Origin: JBBRXJ01 sp038248505
Lineage (GTDB): Bacteria > Bacteroidota > Bacteroidia > Bacteroidales > JBBRXJ01
Direction of reading: 5' to 3'
Assembly: GCA_038248505.1 (NCBI GenBank)
Contig: JBBRXJ010000057.1
Coordinates: 1 to 23,547, forward strand
Length of the DNA: 23,547 nucleotides
Part shown: piece after piece, positions 1-8,981 of the stretch
Layout: every line of letters starts with the position of its first letter
Numbering within the stretch: the stretch's first letter is position 1
Made by a program: the position numbers and the translations under genes
The notes under the pieces: model-generated
Told to the model about the DNA's origin: nothing
What the model saw: only the letters and a program-made list of their open reading frames with translations
The model's database searches: none

Positions 1-1464
1 GATGCCAACACTGGTTACGAAACCGTAAAAAACGGAGCGCGTATGAAAATGTACGAAGGCTATCCTTATTTATATATGCAATTTTCAAAGAAGGTTGAAT
101 TTGTTTCTCGACCTGATTGGTATCATGATATTGAGTACATCGACGAGATGCATCGCGGTTATGATTTCAAAGAAGACCTATTAGTTCCTGGTTATTTTGA
201 AGTAAATTTAAAAAAAGGTGAGGTTTTAATTTTCTCTGCCTCTACCATGGAAATTAATCCAGATAGCCTTAAAGAAAAATTCACTAGCATACAATCAACA
301 CGAGTGGCGCGTGACAACTTTAAAGATTGTTTAACGAATGCCGCTCAGCAATTTTTTGTTCGTAAAGGCGATAAATTAGAAATTATTGCCGGATATCCTT
401 GGTTTGGTAGTTGGGGACGCGATACATTTATAAGTTTACCCGGACTGACATTGGCCCTTGATGAACCTAAGAAATGTAAAGAGGTATTAGATACAATGGT
501 TAAAACCGAACGTGATGGTTTGTTCCCAAATTGTGGCACTAATAAAGAACCGGTTTTTAATTCAGTAGATGCTCCAATGTGGTTCTTTTCAGCCATACAA
601 AAGTATTGTAACGCAACAGGCAAGCGGGCTGAAGTTTGGAAAAACTACGGCCCAACCATGAAAAAGATTCTTTATACCTTTAAGAATGGTACTCATTTTA
701 ATATAAAGATGCATGATAATGGCCTTGTATGGGCTGGTCATGAAGGTAAAGCATTATCATGGATGGATGCCGTAATAAACGGCGAGGCAGTAACCCCTCG
801 AATTGGATATACTGTTGAGATAAATGCATTATGGTTTAGTGCAGTAAGTTTTGCCTTATCATTGGCTCAAGAGTTTAAAGATAAAGAATTCGTTAAGGAT
901 TGGAAAGATATACCTGAACTCACTCAAAAATCATTCCTCGATACATTTTGGGATGAGAGTCGAAATTATTTAGCCGATTATGTAAATGGCGATTATAAGG
1001 ATTGGTCGGTTCGTCCCAACATGATGCTAGCAGTAGCAGTAGATATGTCGCCAGTTTCAAGGGAGATAAAAAAAGCTGTGCTTGATGTAGTTGAGAGAGA
1101 ATTACTAACTCCACGAGGTTTAAGAACACTTTCGCCTAAAAATCCTGTGTACAAAGGAATATATGAAGGCAATCAAGATGAGAGAGACAAAGCATACCAT
1201 CAAGGAACTGTTTGGCCTTGGCTATTAGAATCATTTTGCAAAACCTATCTTGAGATACATAAACGTTCCGGAATAAGTATGGTAGAAAATCTAATACAAG
1301 GATTTGAGCCTGCAATAATGGAACAAGGTATAGGTAGCATATCTGAGATTTATGATGGTGATCCACCATTTAAAGCCAGAGGAGCAATATCTCAAGCTTG
1401 GAGTGTTTCTGCACTACTTAGCATAATTAAGCAGATTGATAATTTTAACGAACAAAATAGTTAA
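1..1464 (+). CDS. Glycogen debranching enzyme (amylo-alpha-1,6-glucosidase), 5'-truncated by the window
   Basis: Hydrolyses alpha-1,6 branch stubs of glycogen in the cytoplasm. The frame is open from base 1 and codes D-A-N-T-G-Y-E before the first ATG at 43. That ATG lies inside the conserved region, so it is not the true start. The 487 visible residues cover the end of the N-terminal beta domain and the whole (alpha/alpha)6 catalytic domain; the family is usually about 650 residues, so roughly 160 are missing upstream. Diagnostic motifs are WFGSWGRDTFISLPGL (about residue 135), WMDA, the EINALW helix, YHQGTVWPWLLESF, and SEIYDGDPPFKARGAISQAWS near the C-terminus. The next gene starts 12 bp after the stop, so it heads a probable operon with the GT4 and GH57 genes. 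The family assignment is secure. Whether it also has transferase activity cannot be read from the sequence. Confidence 0.93.
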   Translation, partial: DANTGYETVKNGARMKMYEGYPYLYMQFSKKVEFVSRPDWYHDIEYIDEMHRGYDFKEDLLVPGYFEVNLKKGEVLIFSASTMEINPDSLKEKFTSIQSTRVARDNFKDCLTNAAQQFFVRKGDKLEIIAGYPWFGSWGRDTFISLPGLTLALDEPKKCKEVLDTMVKTERDGLFPNCGTNKEPVFNSVDAPMWFFSAIQKYCNATGKRAEVWKNYGPTMKKILYTFKNGTHFNIKMHDNGLVWAGHEGKALSWMDAVINGEAVTPRIGYTVEINALWFSAVSFALSLAQEFKDKEFVKDWKDIPELTQKSFLDTFWDESRNYLADYVNGDYKDWSVRPNMMLAVAVDMSPVSREIKKAVLDVVERELLTPRGLRTLSPKNPVYKGIYEGNQDERDKAYHQGTVWPWLLESFCKTYLEIHKRSGISMVENLIQGFEPAIMEQGIGSISEIYDGDPPFKARGAISQAWSVSALLSIIKQIDNFNEQNS

Positions 1465-1476
1465 CATACATAAATA

Positions 1477-2760
1477 ATGAAAGTATTAATGTTCGGCTGG
1501 GAATTTCCGCCCCATATTTCAGGAGGTTTAGGTACCGCCTGTTATGGGTTAACCAAAGGCATGATGAATGCTGGTGGGGTCGATTTAACTTTCGTTGTAC
1601 CTAAATCATTTGGTGACGAGGAAGCAAGTGGTTTCCGAATTAAAGGAGCCAATCAAGTTGACATTACGCATAATGTAATGGACTACGAAAATTTCCTTCA
1701 GAACATAAAATTTGTTGAAATAGCATCAAACATTATACCATATACCACACCTGAAGAATATGAACATGTTCAAAATCTGATTAAGGCAGGTAAGTATTAT
1801 ATAAATACAACTTTCAGAGGAAAGCTTCAATTCACTGGTGGTTATGGGGTGAACCTATTTCAAGAGATTGCCAACTATGCGATAGTTGCCGCAATGATTG
1901 CTTCACAATCAGAATTTGATGTTATACACGCTCATGATTGGTTAACCTACCCTGCTGGTATTGCCGCTAAACGTATTTCAGGTAAACCTTTAGTTATTCA
2001 TGTACACGCTACCGATTTCGATCGTAGTGGTGGTAAAGTTAGTCCTGGTGTTTTTCATATTGAAAAGACGGGAATGCAATTTGCCGACAAAATTATAGCT
2101 GTAAGTAATCTCACTCGAAATATCATAATTGAAAAATACGGTATACATCCTGACAAAGTAGTTACCGTTCATAATGCTGTTGAACCACTCGAGCGTGTTT
2201 TTGATGACCAATGGGAAAGCCGTGAAAAGATTGTTACCTTTTTAGGGCGAGTTACACTTCAAAAAGGTCCTGAATATTTTATTGAAACTGCCTACAAAGT
2301 ATTACAACGCATGGATAACGTACGTTTTGTAATGGCGGGAAGTGGTGATATGCTCAACAAAATGATACATCGTGTAGCAGAACTACGAATTGGACATAAA
2401 TTCAATTTTACCGGGTTTTTAAAAGGTGATGATGTGTATAGAATGTTTTCGATGAGCGATGTTTATGTTATGCCTTCCGTTTCTGAACCATTTGGAATTT
2501 CACCATTGGAAGCTATGCAAGCGAATGTGCCAGTAATTATCTCAAAGCAATCGGGAGTAGCAGAAGTTTTAAAACATGCCATTAAGGTTGATTTTTGGGA
2601 TATCAATGCAACCGCTGACGCTATATATGGAATATTGAAATACGAAGGTTTAAATAAAATGTTCCACAAGCATGCTAAGGAAGAGGTGAATAGCTTAAAG
2701 TGGGACAATAGTGCATTGAAAGTAATTGATGTTTATAAATCTGTTTTAGGGCATAAGTAA
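1477..2760 (+). CDS. GT4-family glycosyltransferase of the glycogen cluster
   Basis: A 427-residue GT-B glycosyltransferase. The N-terminal Rossmann domain opens with MFGWEFPPHISGGLGTACYGL, the glycine-rich acceptor/donor loop shared with starch synthases. HAHDW follows, and HVHATDFDRSG at about residues 175-185. The C-terminal domain has FLGRVTLQKGPEYFIE and the retaining E-x7-E motif SEPFGISPLEAM, with E337 and E345. It lies 12 bp after the debranching enzyme and 11 bp before GH57, so all three are probably co-transcribed. I recall the same trio from other Bacteroidota. The context implies that it builds or extends an alpha-glucan, but donor (UDP- or ADP-glucose) and product are not determined by the sequence. 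There is no Shine-Dalgarno sequence before ATG 1477; the leader is A-rich, which is usual here. The fold is certain and the substrate is inferred. Confidence 0.88.
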   Translation: MKVLMFGWEFPPHISGGLGTACYGLTKGMMNAGGVDLTFVVPKSFGDEEASGFRIKGANQVDITHNVMDYENFLQNIKFVEIASNIIPYTTPEEYEHVQNLIKAGKYYINTTFRGKLQFTGGYGVNLFQEIANYAIVAAMIASQSEFDVIHAHDWLTYPAGIAAKRISGKPLVIHVHATDFDRSGGKVSPGVFHIEKTGMQFADKIIAVSNLTRNIIIEKYGIHPDKVVTVHNAVEPLERVFDDQWESREKIVTFLGRVTLQKGPEYFIETAYKVLQRMDNVRFVMAGSGDMLNKMIHRVAELRIGHKFNFTGFLKGDDVYRMFSMSDVYVMPSVSEPFGISPLEAMQANVPVIISKQSGVAEVLKHAIKVDFWDINATADAIYGILKYEGLNKMFHKHAKEEVNSLKWDNSALKVIDVYKSVLGHK

Positions 2761-2771
2761 TATAATATAGT

Positions 2772-4430
2772 ATGAAAAGTATTTGTTTTTATTTTCAGGT
2801 TCATCAGCCATTCAGATTGAGGCGTTATCGATTTTTCGATATTAGCAACAATCATTATTATTATGATGATTACTTGAATGAATCAATTGTACGCAGAGTG
2901 GCTAATAATTGCTACTTGCCTATGAATGATTTACTTTTAAAACAAATAAATAAGAACAAAGGTAAGTTTAAGATTGCCTTTTCAATTTCAGGAATCGCAT
3001 TAAATCAATTTGAACTATATGTACCTGAGGTAATTGAAAGCTTCAAACGACTTGCAGAAACGGGTCAAGTTGAATTTCTTGCCGAAACATATAGTCACTC
3101 ATTATCTTGTATTGATAATAAGGAAGAATTTCGCAAACAGGTTGCAGAACATAGCACTAAGATTGAAAAATACTTTGGTCAAAAACCACAAATATTTAGA
3201 AATACTGAATTAGTTTATTCTGATTCAATTGGAGCTGAAGTAGCAAGTATGGGTTATAAAGGAATGCTAACCGAAGGAGCAAAACATATTTTAGGTTGGA
3301 AGAGTCCGAATTTTGTATATGCTAATCAAAGAAATCCTGAATTAAAAGTATTGATGCGCAATTATCAATTGAGCGATGATATTAGTTTCAGATTCAGCAA
3401 TAAAGATTGGAACCAATGGCCTTTAACTGCAGAAAAATACGCTGCTTGGTTAAATGCCACCGCACCAAACGATCAAGTCATAAATATTTTTATGGACTAT
3501 GAAACCTTTGGCGAACATCAAAAAGCAAATTCTGGTATTTTCCACTTTATGGAAGCCTTACCTAGCGCGATATTTAAGTTCAAGCATTTTAAATTTGCAA
3601 CTCCAAGCGAAGTAATTGCAGAGTATAAACCCATCTCTCAAATAAATGTTGTTCATCCAATTTCATGGGCTGATGAAGAAAGAGATTTGACTGCATGGCT
3701 GGGTAATGATTTACAAAAAGATGCATTTCACCGCTTATATACATTAAGTGCTAAAGTTGCAAAATGTAATGACCCTAAGATTAAAACTGATTGGAATTAC
3801 CTACAATCAAGTGACCACTTTTATTATATGTGCACCAAATTTTTCAGTGATGGTGAAGTACATGCGTACTTTAATCCGTTCGATTCACCTTATGATGCAT
3901 ACATTAACTACATGAACGCATTAAGCGATTTCATTCTACGATTAGATGATTCTTTACAACTCAATAATAAAGTTGAAGAGACAACGACTGTTCCTTTAAT
4001 TTCAAATTTAAACCAACAATTAAAAACGGAGGTTACTATGTTAAAAAAGAAAGCCGCTGCCAAAAAGGTAGCAAAGAAAGCCGCTCCTAAGAAAGCTGCT
4101 AAAAAATCAACAGCTAAGAAAGCTGTAAAAAAAGCTGCTCCTAAGAAAAAAGTTGTAGCTAAGAAAAAAGTTGTAGCTAAGAAAGCTGCTCCTAAGAAAA
4201 AGGTTGTAGCTAAGAAAGCTGCTCCTAAGAAAAAGGTTATAGCTAAAAAAGCTGCTCCTAAGAAAAAAGCAGTTGCTAAGAAAAAAGTTGTAGCTAAGAA
4301 AGCTGCTCCTAAGAAAAAAGCAGTTGCTAAGAAAAAAGTTGTTGCTAAGAAAAAAGCTGCTCCTAGAAAAAAAGTTGCTAAGAAAGTTGCTCCTGTAGTA
4401 GCTCCTATTGCTCCTGCAGTTAAGAAGTAA
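2772..4430 (+). CDS. GH57 alpha-amylase-like glucanase with a C-terminal histone H1-like tail
   Basis: Residues 1 to about 400 form a GH57 catalytic domain: HQP at 11-13, GQVEFLAETYSHSL (region 2), the presumed nucleophile E146 in FRNTELVYSD, and the presumed acid/base D242 in IFMDYETFGEHQ. GH57 enzymes act on alpha-1,4-glucans as amylases, transferases or branching enzymes; the exact reaction is not resolved here. After a linker, residues 423-552 switch abruptly to a tail of 130 residues with 56 lysines and no acidic residue, made of AAPKKK, VVAKKK and AVAKKK blocks, as in bacterial histone H1-like proteins. GH57 enzymes of this size normally stop before such a tail. An internal ATG at 4038 (M423) has a well-spaced GGAGG five bases upstream, so the tail may also be made as a separate basic protein. 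It is the last gene of the three-gene run. Confidence 0.88.
   Translation: MKSICFYFQVHQPFRLRRYRFFDISNNHYYYDDYLNESIVRRVANNCYLPMNDLLLKQINKNKGKFKIAFSISGIALNQFELYVPEVIESFKRLAETGQVEFLAETYSHSLSCIDNKEEFRKQVAEHSTKIEKYFGQKPQIFRNTELVYSDSIGAEVASMGYKGMLTEGAKHILGWKSPNFVYANQRNPELKVLMRNYQLSDDISFRFSNKDWNQWPLTAEKYAAWLNATAPNDQVINIFMDYETFGEHQKANSGIFHFMEALPSAIFKFKHFKFATPSEVIAEYKPISQINVVHPISWADEERDLTAWLGNDLQKDAFHRLYTLSAKVAKCNDPKIKTDWNYLQSSDHFYYMCTKFFSDGEVHAYFNPFDSPYDAYINYMNALSDFILRLDDSLQLNNKVEETTTVPLISNLNQQLKTEVTMLKKKAAAKKVAKKAAPKKAAKKSTAKKAVKKAAPKKKVVAKKKVVAKKAAPKKKVVAKKAAPKKKVIAKKAAPKKKAVAKKKVVAKKAAPKKKAVAKKKVVAKKKAAPRKKVAKKVAPVVAPIAPAVKK
4028..4040 (+). promoter_or_regulatory. Possible internal ribosome binding site and start codon for a free histone-like tail
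   Basis: GGAGG at 4028-4032, five bases, then ATG at 4038 in frame with GH57 codon 423. No annotated start in this window has a comparable Shine-Dalgarno sequence, so the position exactly at the domain boundary is notable. Bacteroidota make little use of such sites, and the bases also encode T-E-V, so coincidence is possible. Confidence 0.35.
4134..4383 (+). repeat. Degenerate in-frame repeats coding Lys/Ala/Pro blocks
   Basis: Imperfect units of 33 bp (coding VVAKKAAPKKK and variants) and 18 bp (coding AVAKKK or VVAKKK) run head to tail inside the GH57 reading frame. The DNA units are close to identical and all unit lengths are multiples of three. This points to growth by slippage or unequal recombination with the frame kept. 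Copy number probably varies between strains. Confidence 0.85.
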
Positions 4431-4440
4431 TCTTAATTTA

Positions 4441-4498
4441 AGAAAGGCGCCCCAAAACACCGTAAGGAGTTTTGGGGCTTTCTGTTTTGGAGCTTTCT
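4441..4498 (+). terminator. Intrinsic terminator with a duplicated right arm
   Basis: GCCCCAAAAC (4449-4458) pairs perfectly with GTTTTGGGGC (4469-4478) around a 10-nt loop. The outer bases AGAAAG (4441-4446) can also pair with CTTTCT (4478-4483), leaving a 2-nt bulge. The right arm GTTTTGGGGCTTTCT (4469-4483) is repeated directly, with one mismatch, at 4484-4498, so the left arm has two possible partners. It lies 10 bp after the GH57 stop and would end the debranching-GT4-GH57 transcript. Confidence 0.7.
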
Positions 4499-4594
4499 GT
4501 ATCATCAGAACCCGTCTGATAATTAGTTTAATATCTTTTAATAAATATTTGATTTTATAAGAGAATACTGCCTATCCAATTTACCAAAAATATC

Positions 4595-4602
4595 TATTTT
4601 TG
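4595..4602 (+). promoter_or_regulatory. Candidate -7 box for the synthase/phosphorylase gene
   Basis: TATTTTTG fits the Bacteroidota -7 consensus TAnnTTTG exactly and lies 77 bp before the start at 4679, after the upstream terminator. No TTTG or TTG stands at the usual -33 spacing, so this is only a candidate. Confidence 0.3.
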
Positions 4603-4678
4603 ACAGCCCCACCAAATTTATTTATTCGTTATAGTGGGCATTTAACGTAATGATTATATACAAATAACTATTTATCAA

Positions 4679-7600
4679 ATGATTAAACCTGACATCTTTT
4701 TCGAAACCAGCTGGGAAGTGTGTAATAAGGTAGGGGGGATTTACACCGTCATCTCAACAAAAGCGTTATCAGTAATTAAAAATCTGAATGGCAACTACAT
4801 ACTAATTGGCCCCGACATACTAAAACACGAAAGTGATCAAAATGAGTTCATTGAGGATCCTAACCTGTATCTCGAATGGCGTAAATTTGCTGCTAGCGAA
4901 GGAATTCGTGTACGAATTGGAAAATGGGACATTGCAGGTAAACCAACCGTAATTCTTGTTGATTTCTCTGGTCATTTTGGTGAAAAAGACTCTATTTTCT
5001 CTCATTTTTGGGAAAAATACAAATTGGATTCTATTACTGGCCAATGGGATTATATTGAACCTGCCTTGTTTGGATATGCAGCTGGTAAGGTTATTGAGAG
5101 TTTTGTAAAATACAATGCCAATAGAACCGATAAGATTGTTGCCCAATTTCATGAATGGATGACCGGGGTAGGTGTTTTATACCTCAAAGATAAACTACCA
5201 CAAGTTGGAACCGCATTTACCACCCATGCAACAGCAGCGGGTAGAGCACTAGCTGGTAGCTACAAACCTTTGTATAGTGGCTTACAGCAATACAATTCGG
5301 ATGATATTGCACGCGATTATAATTTTGCAGCAAAACACTCTCTTGAAAAGATTGCAGCACAAAATGCGGATGTATTTACTACCGTTAGTAGCATTACTGG
5401 CGAAGAATGTAAATATCTTTTAAAGAAAGAAATTGATTTTGTAACACCTAATGGTTTCGATTTCTCTTTCGTTCCTTCCGAAGATCAATTTAATGAAAAA
5501 CAAAAAACTGCTCGTAACAAGTTAATAGAAGTAGCTAGCGGACTATTAGGACCTATTTCTAATGATCCTTTTTTGATTGTTACAAGCGGTCGTTACGAAT
5601 TTAAGAATAAAGGAATAGATGTTCTAATTGATTCTCTCGGAAAACTAAATAATTCAGGAAAACTTGAGCGTGAAGTAATTGCATACTTCCTCATTCCTAC
5701 TCAGCAATACGGTCATCGTAAAGACCTATTAAATAAAATACAAAATACCGGAGAGCTAACTGGAACTAATAATATTACACACAACCTAAATAATCCAGAA
5801 AGCGATTTAATTCTCACTCGCTTTCGCGAAGCTGGTCTAAATAATGCACCAGAAGATAAAGTAAAAGTGATTTTTGTACCATCATACCTCAATGGTCATG
5901 ATGGTATTTTCAACATGCGTTATTATGAATTACTAATTGGATTTGACCTCTCAGTATTTTGCTCGTATTATGAACCATGGGGTTACACTCCTCTTGAAAG
6001 TTTGGCATTCAGCATACCTACAATAACGAGCTCTTTAGCTGGATTTGGCACATGGGTAAACGATGAACACAAAAAAACTTCGCGTGCTATTGTGGTTGTT
6101 AACAGAAACGACGACAATCATGACGAAACAGTAACAAGCATTTATGATGCCATGCTGAAGTACTGTAAAATCAATACGGCAGAATATATCAAAATTAAAA
6201 AGGAAGCCTTTGAATCTTCAAAAATTGCATTGTGGGAAAACTTCATGCAATATTATTTAGATGCATACGATATTGCTTTACTAAAAGCACGTGACCGTTC
6301 AGGTGCCTACACAAAATACAGAAGAATTGGAGAAGACAACTCACAACAAACATTCATTTTCCCAAAAGCAAATCAACCTAATTGGAGATCCATTATAGTT
6401 AAATCAAACTTACCAGAAAGGCTGGTAAATCTTCAAAACCTAGCCTATAACTTATGGTGGACTTGGGATTATGAAGCTCAAGATATGTTTCATGATATTG
6501 ATCCTGAAATGTGGGCTGAAGTAGGATTGAATCCAATAAAACTTTTTGAAAACCTCTCCTACGAAAAATGGGTAAAACTGGCTGCTGACGACAATTTTGT
6601 TGCAAAAATAAATTCAATATATGCCCGTTTTGAAGCGTATATGAAAGAAGGCGTTGACACGTCACTTCCTAAATTAGCCTATTTCAGTATGGAATTCGGC
6701 TTTCATGATGTTTTAAAAACATTCTCTGGTGGTCTTGGCTTATTGGCTGGCGACTACCTTAAAGAAGCAAGTGACCGCCGTTCAAACTTAGTTGGGCTAG
6801 GCATACTATACCGTTACGGTTACTTCAAACAAAGTATCTCAATGCATGGCGATCAGCTTGCTGAGTATGACTATCAAGTATTCTCAAAATTACCGGTGCA
6901 ACCACTTCGTGATGAGGAAGGAAATTTCCGTTATGTACTTATCAATCTTCCTGGTCGTACATTGTATTCAAGAATCTGGAAAGTATCTATTGGTCGAATA
7001 AACCTTATGTTACTGGATACCGATTTTGAGTTAAACCTTGATGAAGATCGTAACATTACACACACCTTATATGGTGGAGATAATGAAAATCGCTTGAAGC
7101 AAGAAATTCTTTTAGGAATTGGCGGTATACGAGTACTTGAAGAGTTAGATATTCAACCTGATATTTTCCATAGTAATGAAGGCCATAGTGCATTTATAGG
7201 TCTTGAGCGTTTACGTAAATTCATTTGGGATCAGAAATTAACATTTGCTGAAGCCAAAGAAGTAATTAGAGCCTCTACCCTATTTACAACGCATACTCCG
7301 GTACCCGCAGGCCATGATGAATTTGATGAGAATCTTATTCGTAAATATATGTCACATTACCCTGAGCGTTTAAATATCTCATGGCAAGAATTTATGTCAC
7401 TTGGAAGATCGAATCCATATGACAATTCAGAAAAATTTAATATGAGTCATTTGGCATGCCATTTAGCACAAGAAGTAAATGGTGTAAGTTGGTTACATGG
7501 TGAAGTAAGCAAAAAAATGTTTGCTCATTTATGGCCAGGATATTTCTATAATGAAAGTCATATCGGCTATGTAACCAATGGAGTACATTACCATACTTGG

Positions 7601-8902
7601 GCTGCTCGTGAATGGCAACAAATGTTACAGAAATACGGCGCTGGTGTGGATGATAAAATCTATCCAAATAAAGGCTATTTTGATGTTATTAATGATGTGC
7701 CAGATAAGCTATTATGGGAGACCAAACAAGGTCTTAAAACCAATCTTATTAACTTCATTAAATCACGCTACAACGAGACATATATAAAAAAGCAAGAAGA
7801 TCCGAAGCATATTGTAGCTATTAACGATGCTTTACGTGATGACGTATTAACAATTGGATTTGCTCGTCGCTTTGCAACTTATAAAAGAGCGCATCTTTTG
7901 TTCCGTAATATTGATCGTTTATGCGAGCTGGTAAATCATCCTAAACACCCGGTACAATTCTTGTTTGCTGGTAAAGCACATCCGCATGACAAAGCTGGTC
8001 AGGATTTGATAAAAATGATTTTTGAATTATCAAAAAGACCTGAATTTTTAGGTAAAATATTATTTCTTCAGAATTACGATATCAATTTGGCCAAGCATTT
8101 AGTACAAGGAGTTGATGTATGGCTAAACACTCCAACCCGTCCATTAGAGGCATCGGGTACTAGTGGTGAAAAAGCAGTAATGAATGGAACACTTCATTTT
8201 AGCGTACTTGATGGTTGGTGGGTTGAAGGATACAAGAAAGATGCTGGTTGGATGTTGCCTCTTGAAAACACTTATGATAATTCAAACTTTCAAGATGAAT
8301 TAGATGCAGAGACTATTTACAGCATTATTGAGAATCAAATTGTACCTGACTATTATAAGAGAACAAAAGAAAACGTGCCAGATAAGTGGGTGAAATACAT
8401 CCGAAATTGTTTTACACAGGTTTCGCCAGAGTTCACCATGACACGTCAGATTCGTGATTACTATGATCGTTTCTACCTGAAATTAAATAAACGTAAAAAC
8501 GAATTATCAAAAGATGAATTTTTAAAAGCAGAAGAAATAACCGCATGGAAAAGAATGATTGCAAAGAATTGGGATAGTGTTGAGGTGATTGATCTTAAAA
8601 CAGATGCTGCAACTACCAATCAAACATTCTTTGTTGATAACGAGTTTAATGGGAAAATAACGCTTCGCCTAGGGGAGCTATCTCCTGCCGATATTGGGGT
8701 ACAGATGGTTGTTACCAAAGACCGCAACGAAGTAATTGATATTTGCGAAGCCCTAGTTGAAAAGATAGAAGGCAGTACTGCAATATATAGCTGTAGCAAG
8801 AAAATTCCTTTTGCTGGTGCTTTTGTTTACGGTGTTCGAATCTATCCTAAAAACGTTCTACTCCCATACCAGCAGGATATGGGGTTCATTAAATGGGTGT
8901 AA
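4679..8902 (+). CDS. Bifunctional glycogen synthase (GT3) / alpha-glucan phosphorylase (GT35) fusion
   Basis: A 1407-residue fusion of two enzymes running opposite reactions. Residues 1 to about 555 are a GT3 glycogen synthase, the animal/fungal type that uses UDP-glucose. Evidence is FFETSWEVCNKVGGIYTVIS at the N-terminus, the donor-site GRYEFKNKGIDVLI near residue 305, and EPWGYTPLES near 430 with both glutamates kept. The C-terminal arginine cluster that gives eukaryotic GT3 its glucose-6-phosphate control is not visible. Residues from about 585 (NLAYNLWWTWD) to the end form a complete phosphorylase with a DUF3417-type N-terminus, SGGLGLLAGDYLKEASD near 683, ARRFATYKRA, and PLEASGTSGEKAVMNG, where K1165 should carry pyridoxal phosphate. 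I recall this fusion from other Bacteroidota. Both halves look catalytically intact. No frameshift is seen at the junction. ATG 4679 is chosen because conserved GT3 sequence begins within 10 residues. Confidence 0.93.
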   Translation: MIKPDIFFETSWEVCNKVGGIYTVISTKALSVIKNLNGNYILIGPDILKHESDQNEFIEDPNLYLEWRKFAASEGIRVRIGKWDIAGKPTVILVDFSGHFGEKDSIFSHFWEKYKLDSITGQWDYIEPALFGYAAGKVIESFVKYNANRTDKIVAQFHEWMTGVGVLYLKDKLPQVGTAFTTHATAAGRALAGSYKPLYSGLQQYNSDDIARDYNFAAKHSLEKIAAQNADVFTTVSSITGEECKYLLKKEIDFVTPNGFDFSFVPSEDQFNEKQKTARNKLIEVASGLLGPISNDPFLIVTSGRYEFKNKGIDVLIDSLGKLNNSGKLEREVIAYFLIPTQQYGHRKDLLNKIQNTGELTGTNNITHNLNNPESDLILTRFREAGLNNAPEDKVKVIFVPSYLNGHDGIFNMRYYELLIGFDLSVFCSYYEPWGYTPLESLAFSIPTITSSLAGFGTWVNDEHKKTSRAIVVVNRNDDNHDETVTSIYDAMLKYCKINTAEYIKIKKEAFESSKIALWENFMQYYLDAYDIALLKARDRSGAYTKYRRIGEDNSQQTFIFPKANQPNWRSIIVKSNLPERLVNLQNLAYNLWWTWDYEAQDMFHDIDPEMWAEVGLNPIKLFENLSYEKWVKLAADDNFVAKINSIYARFEAYMKEGVDTSLPKLAYFSMEFGFHDVLKTFSGGLGLLAGDYLKEASDRRSNLVGLGILYRYGYFKQSISMHGDQLAEYDYQVFSKLPVQPLRDEEGNFRYVLINLPGRTLYSRIWKVSIGRINLMLLDTDFELNLDEDRNITHTLYGGDNENRLKQEILLGIGGIRVLEELDIQPDIFHSNEGHSAFIGLERLRKFIWDQKLTFAEAKEVIRASTLFTTHTPVPAGHDEFDENLIRKYMSHYPERLNISWQEFMSLGRSNPYDNSEKFNMSHLACHLAQEVNGVSWLHGEVSKKMFAHLWPGYFYNESHIGYVTNGVHYHTWAAREWQQMLQKYGAGVDDKIYPNKGYFDVINDVPDKLLWETKQGLKTNLINFIKSRYNETYIKKQEDPKHIVAINDALRDDVLTIGFARRFATYKRAHLLFRNIDRLCELVNHPKHPVQFLFAGKAHPHDKAGQDLIKMIFELSKRPEFLGKILFLQNYDINLAKHLVQGVDVWLNTPTRPLEASGTSGEKAVMNGTLHFSVLDGWWVEGYKKDAGWMLPLENTYDNSNFQDELDAETIYSIIENQIVPDYYKRTKENVPDKWVKYIRNCFTQVSPEFTMTRQIRDYYDRFYLKLNKRKNELSKDEFLKAEEITAWKRMIAKNWDSVEVIDLKTDAATTNQTFFVDNEFNGKITLRLGELSPADIGVQMVVTKDRNEVIDICEALVEKIEGSTAIYSCSKKIPFAGAFVYGVRIYPKNVLLPYQQDMGFIKWV

Positions 8903-8925
8903 CGATCAACAAAAAAATAGCTCAA

Positions 8926-8960
8926 TAAAAAATAGCGTCTCAAAAGGACGCTATTTTTTA
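8926..8960. terminator. Bidirectional terminator between convergent genes
   Basis: A perfect 14-bp stem, TAAAAAATAGCGTC (8926-8939) with GACGCTATTTTTTA (8947-8960), around a 7-nt loop. Each arm ends in an A or T run on the outer side, so a T tract follows the GC core on both strands. It would stop both the fusion gene (plus, ending 8902) and the branching enzyme (minus, ending 8982). Confidence 0.88.
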
Positions 8961-8981
8961 TTCTGAAAAATTTAAAAGACG

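Noticed and set aside
4134..4383. Regularly repeated DNA that could be mistaken for a CRISPR array
   Set aside because: Units are all multiples of three, in frame, and code Lys/Ala/Pro blocks; there are no unique spacers.
4107..4505. 132-codon minus-strand open frame opposite the GH57 tail
   Set aside because: Its Ser/Phe/Leu-rich protein is just the antisense of the Lys codons, and it runs through the terminator hairpin.
8926..8960. Considered as an unusual regulatory hairpin
   Set aside because: A symmetrical terminator between two convergent genes explains it fully.
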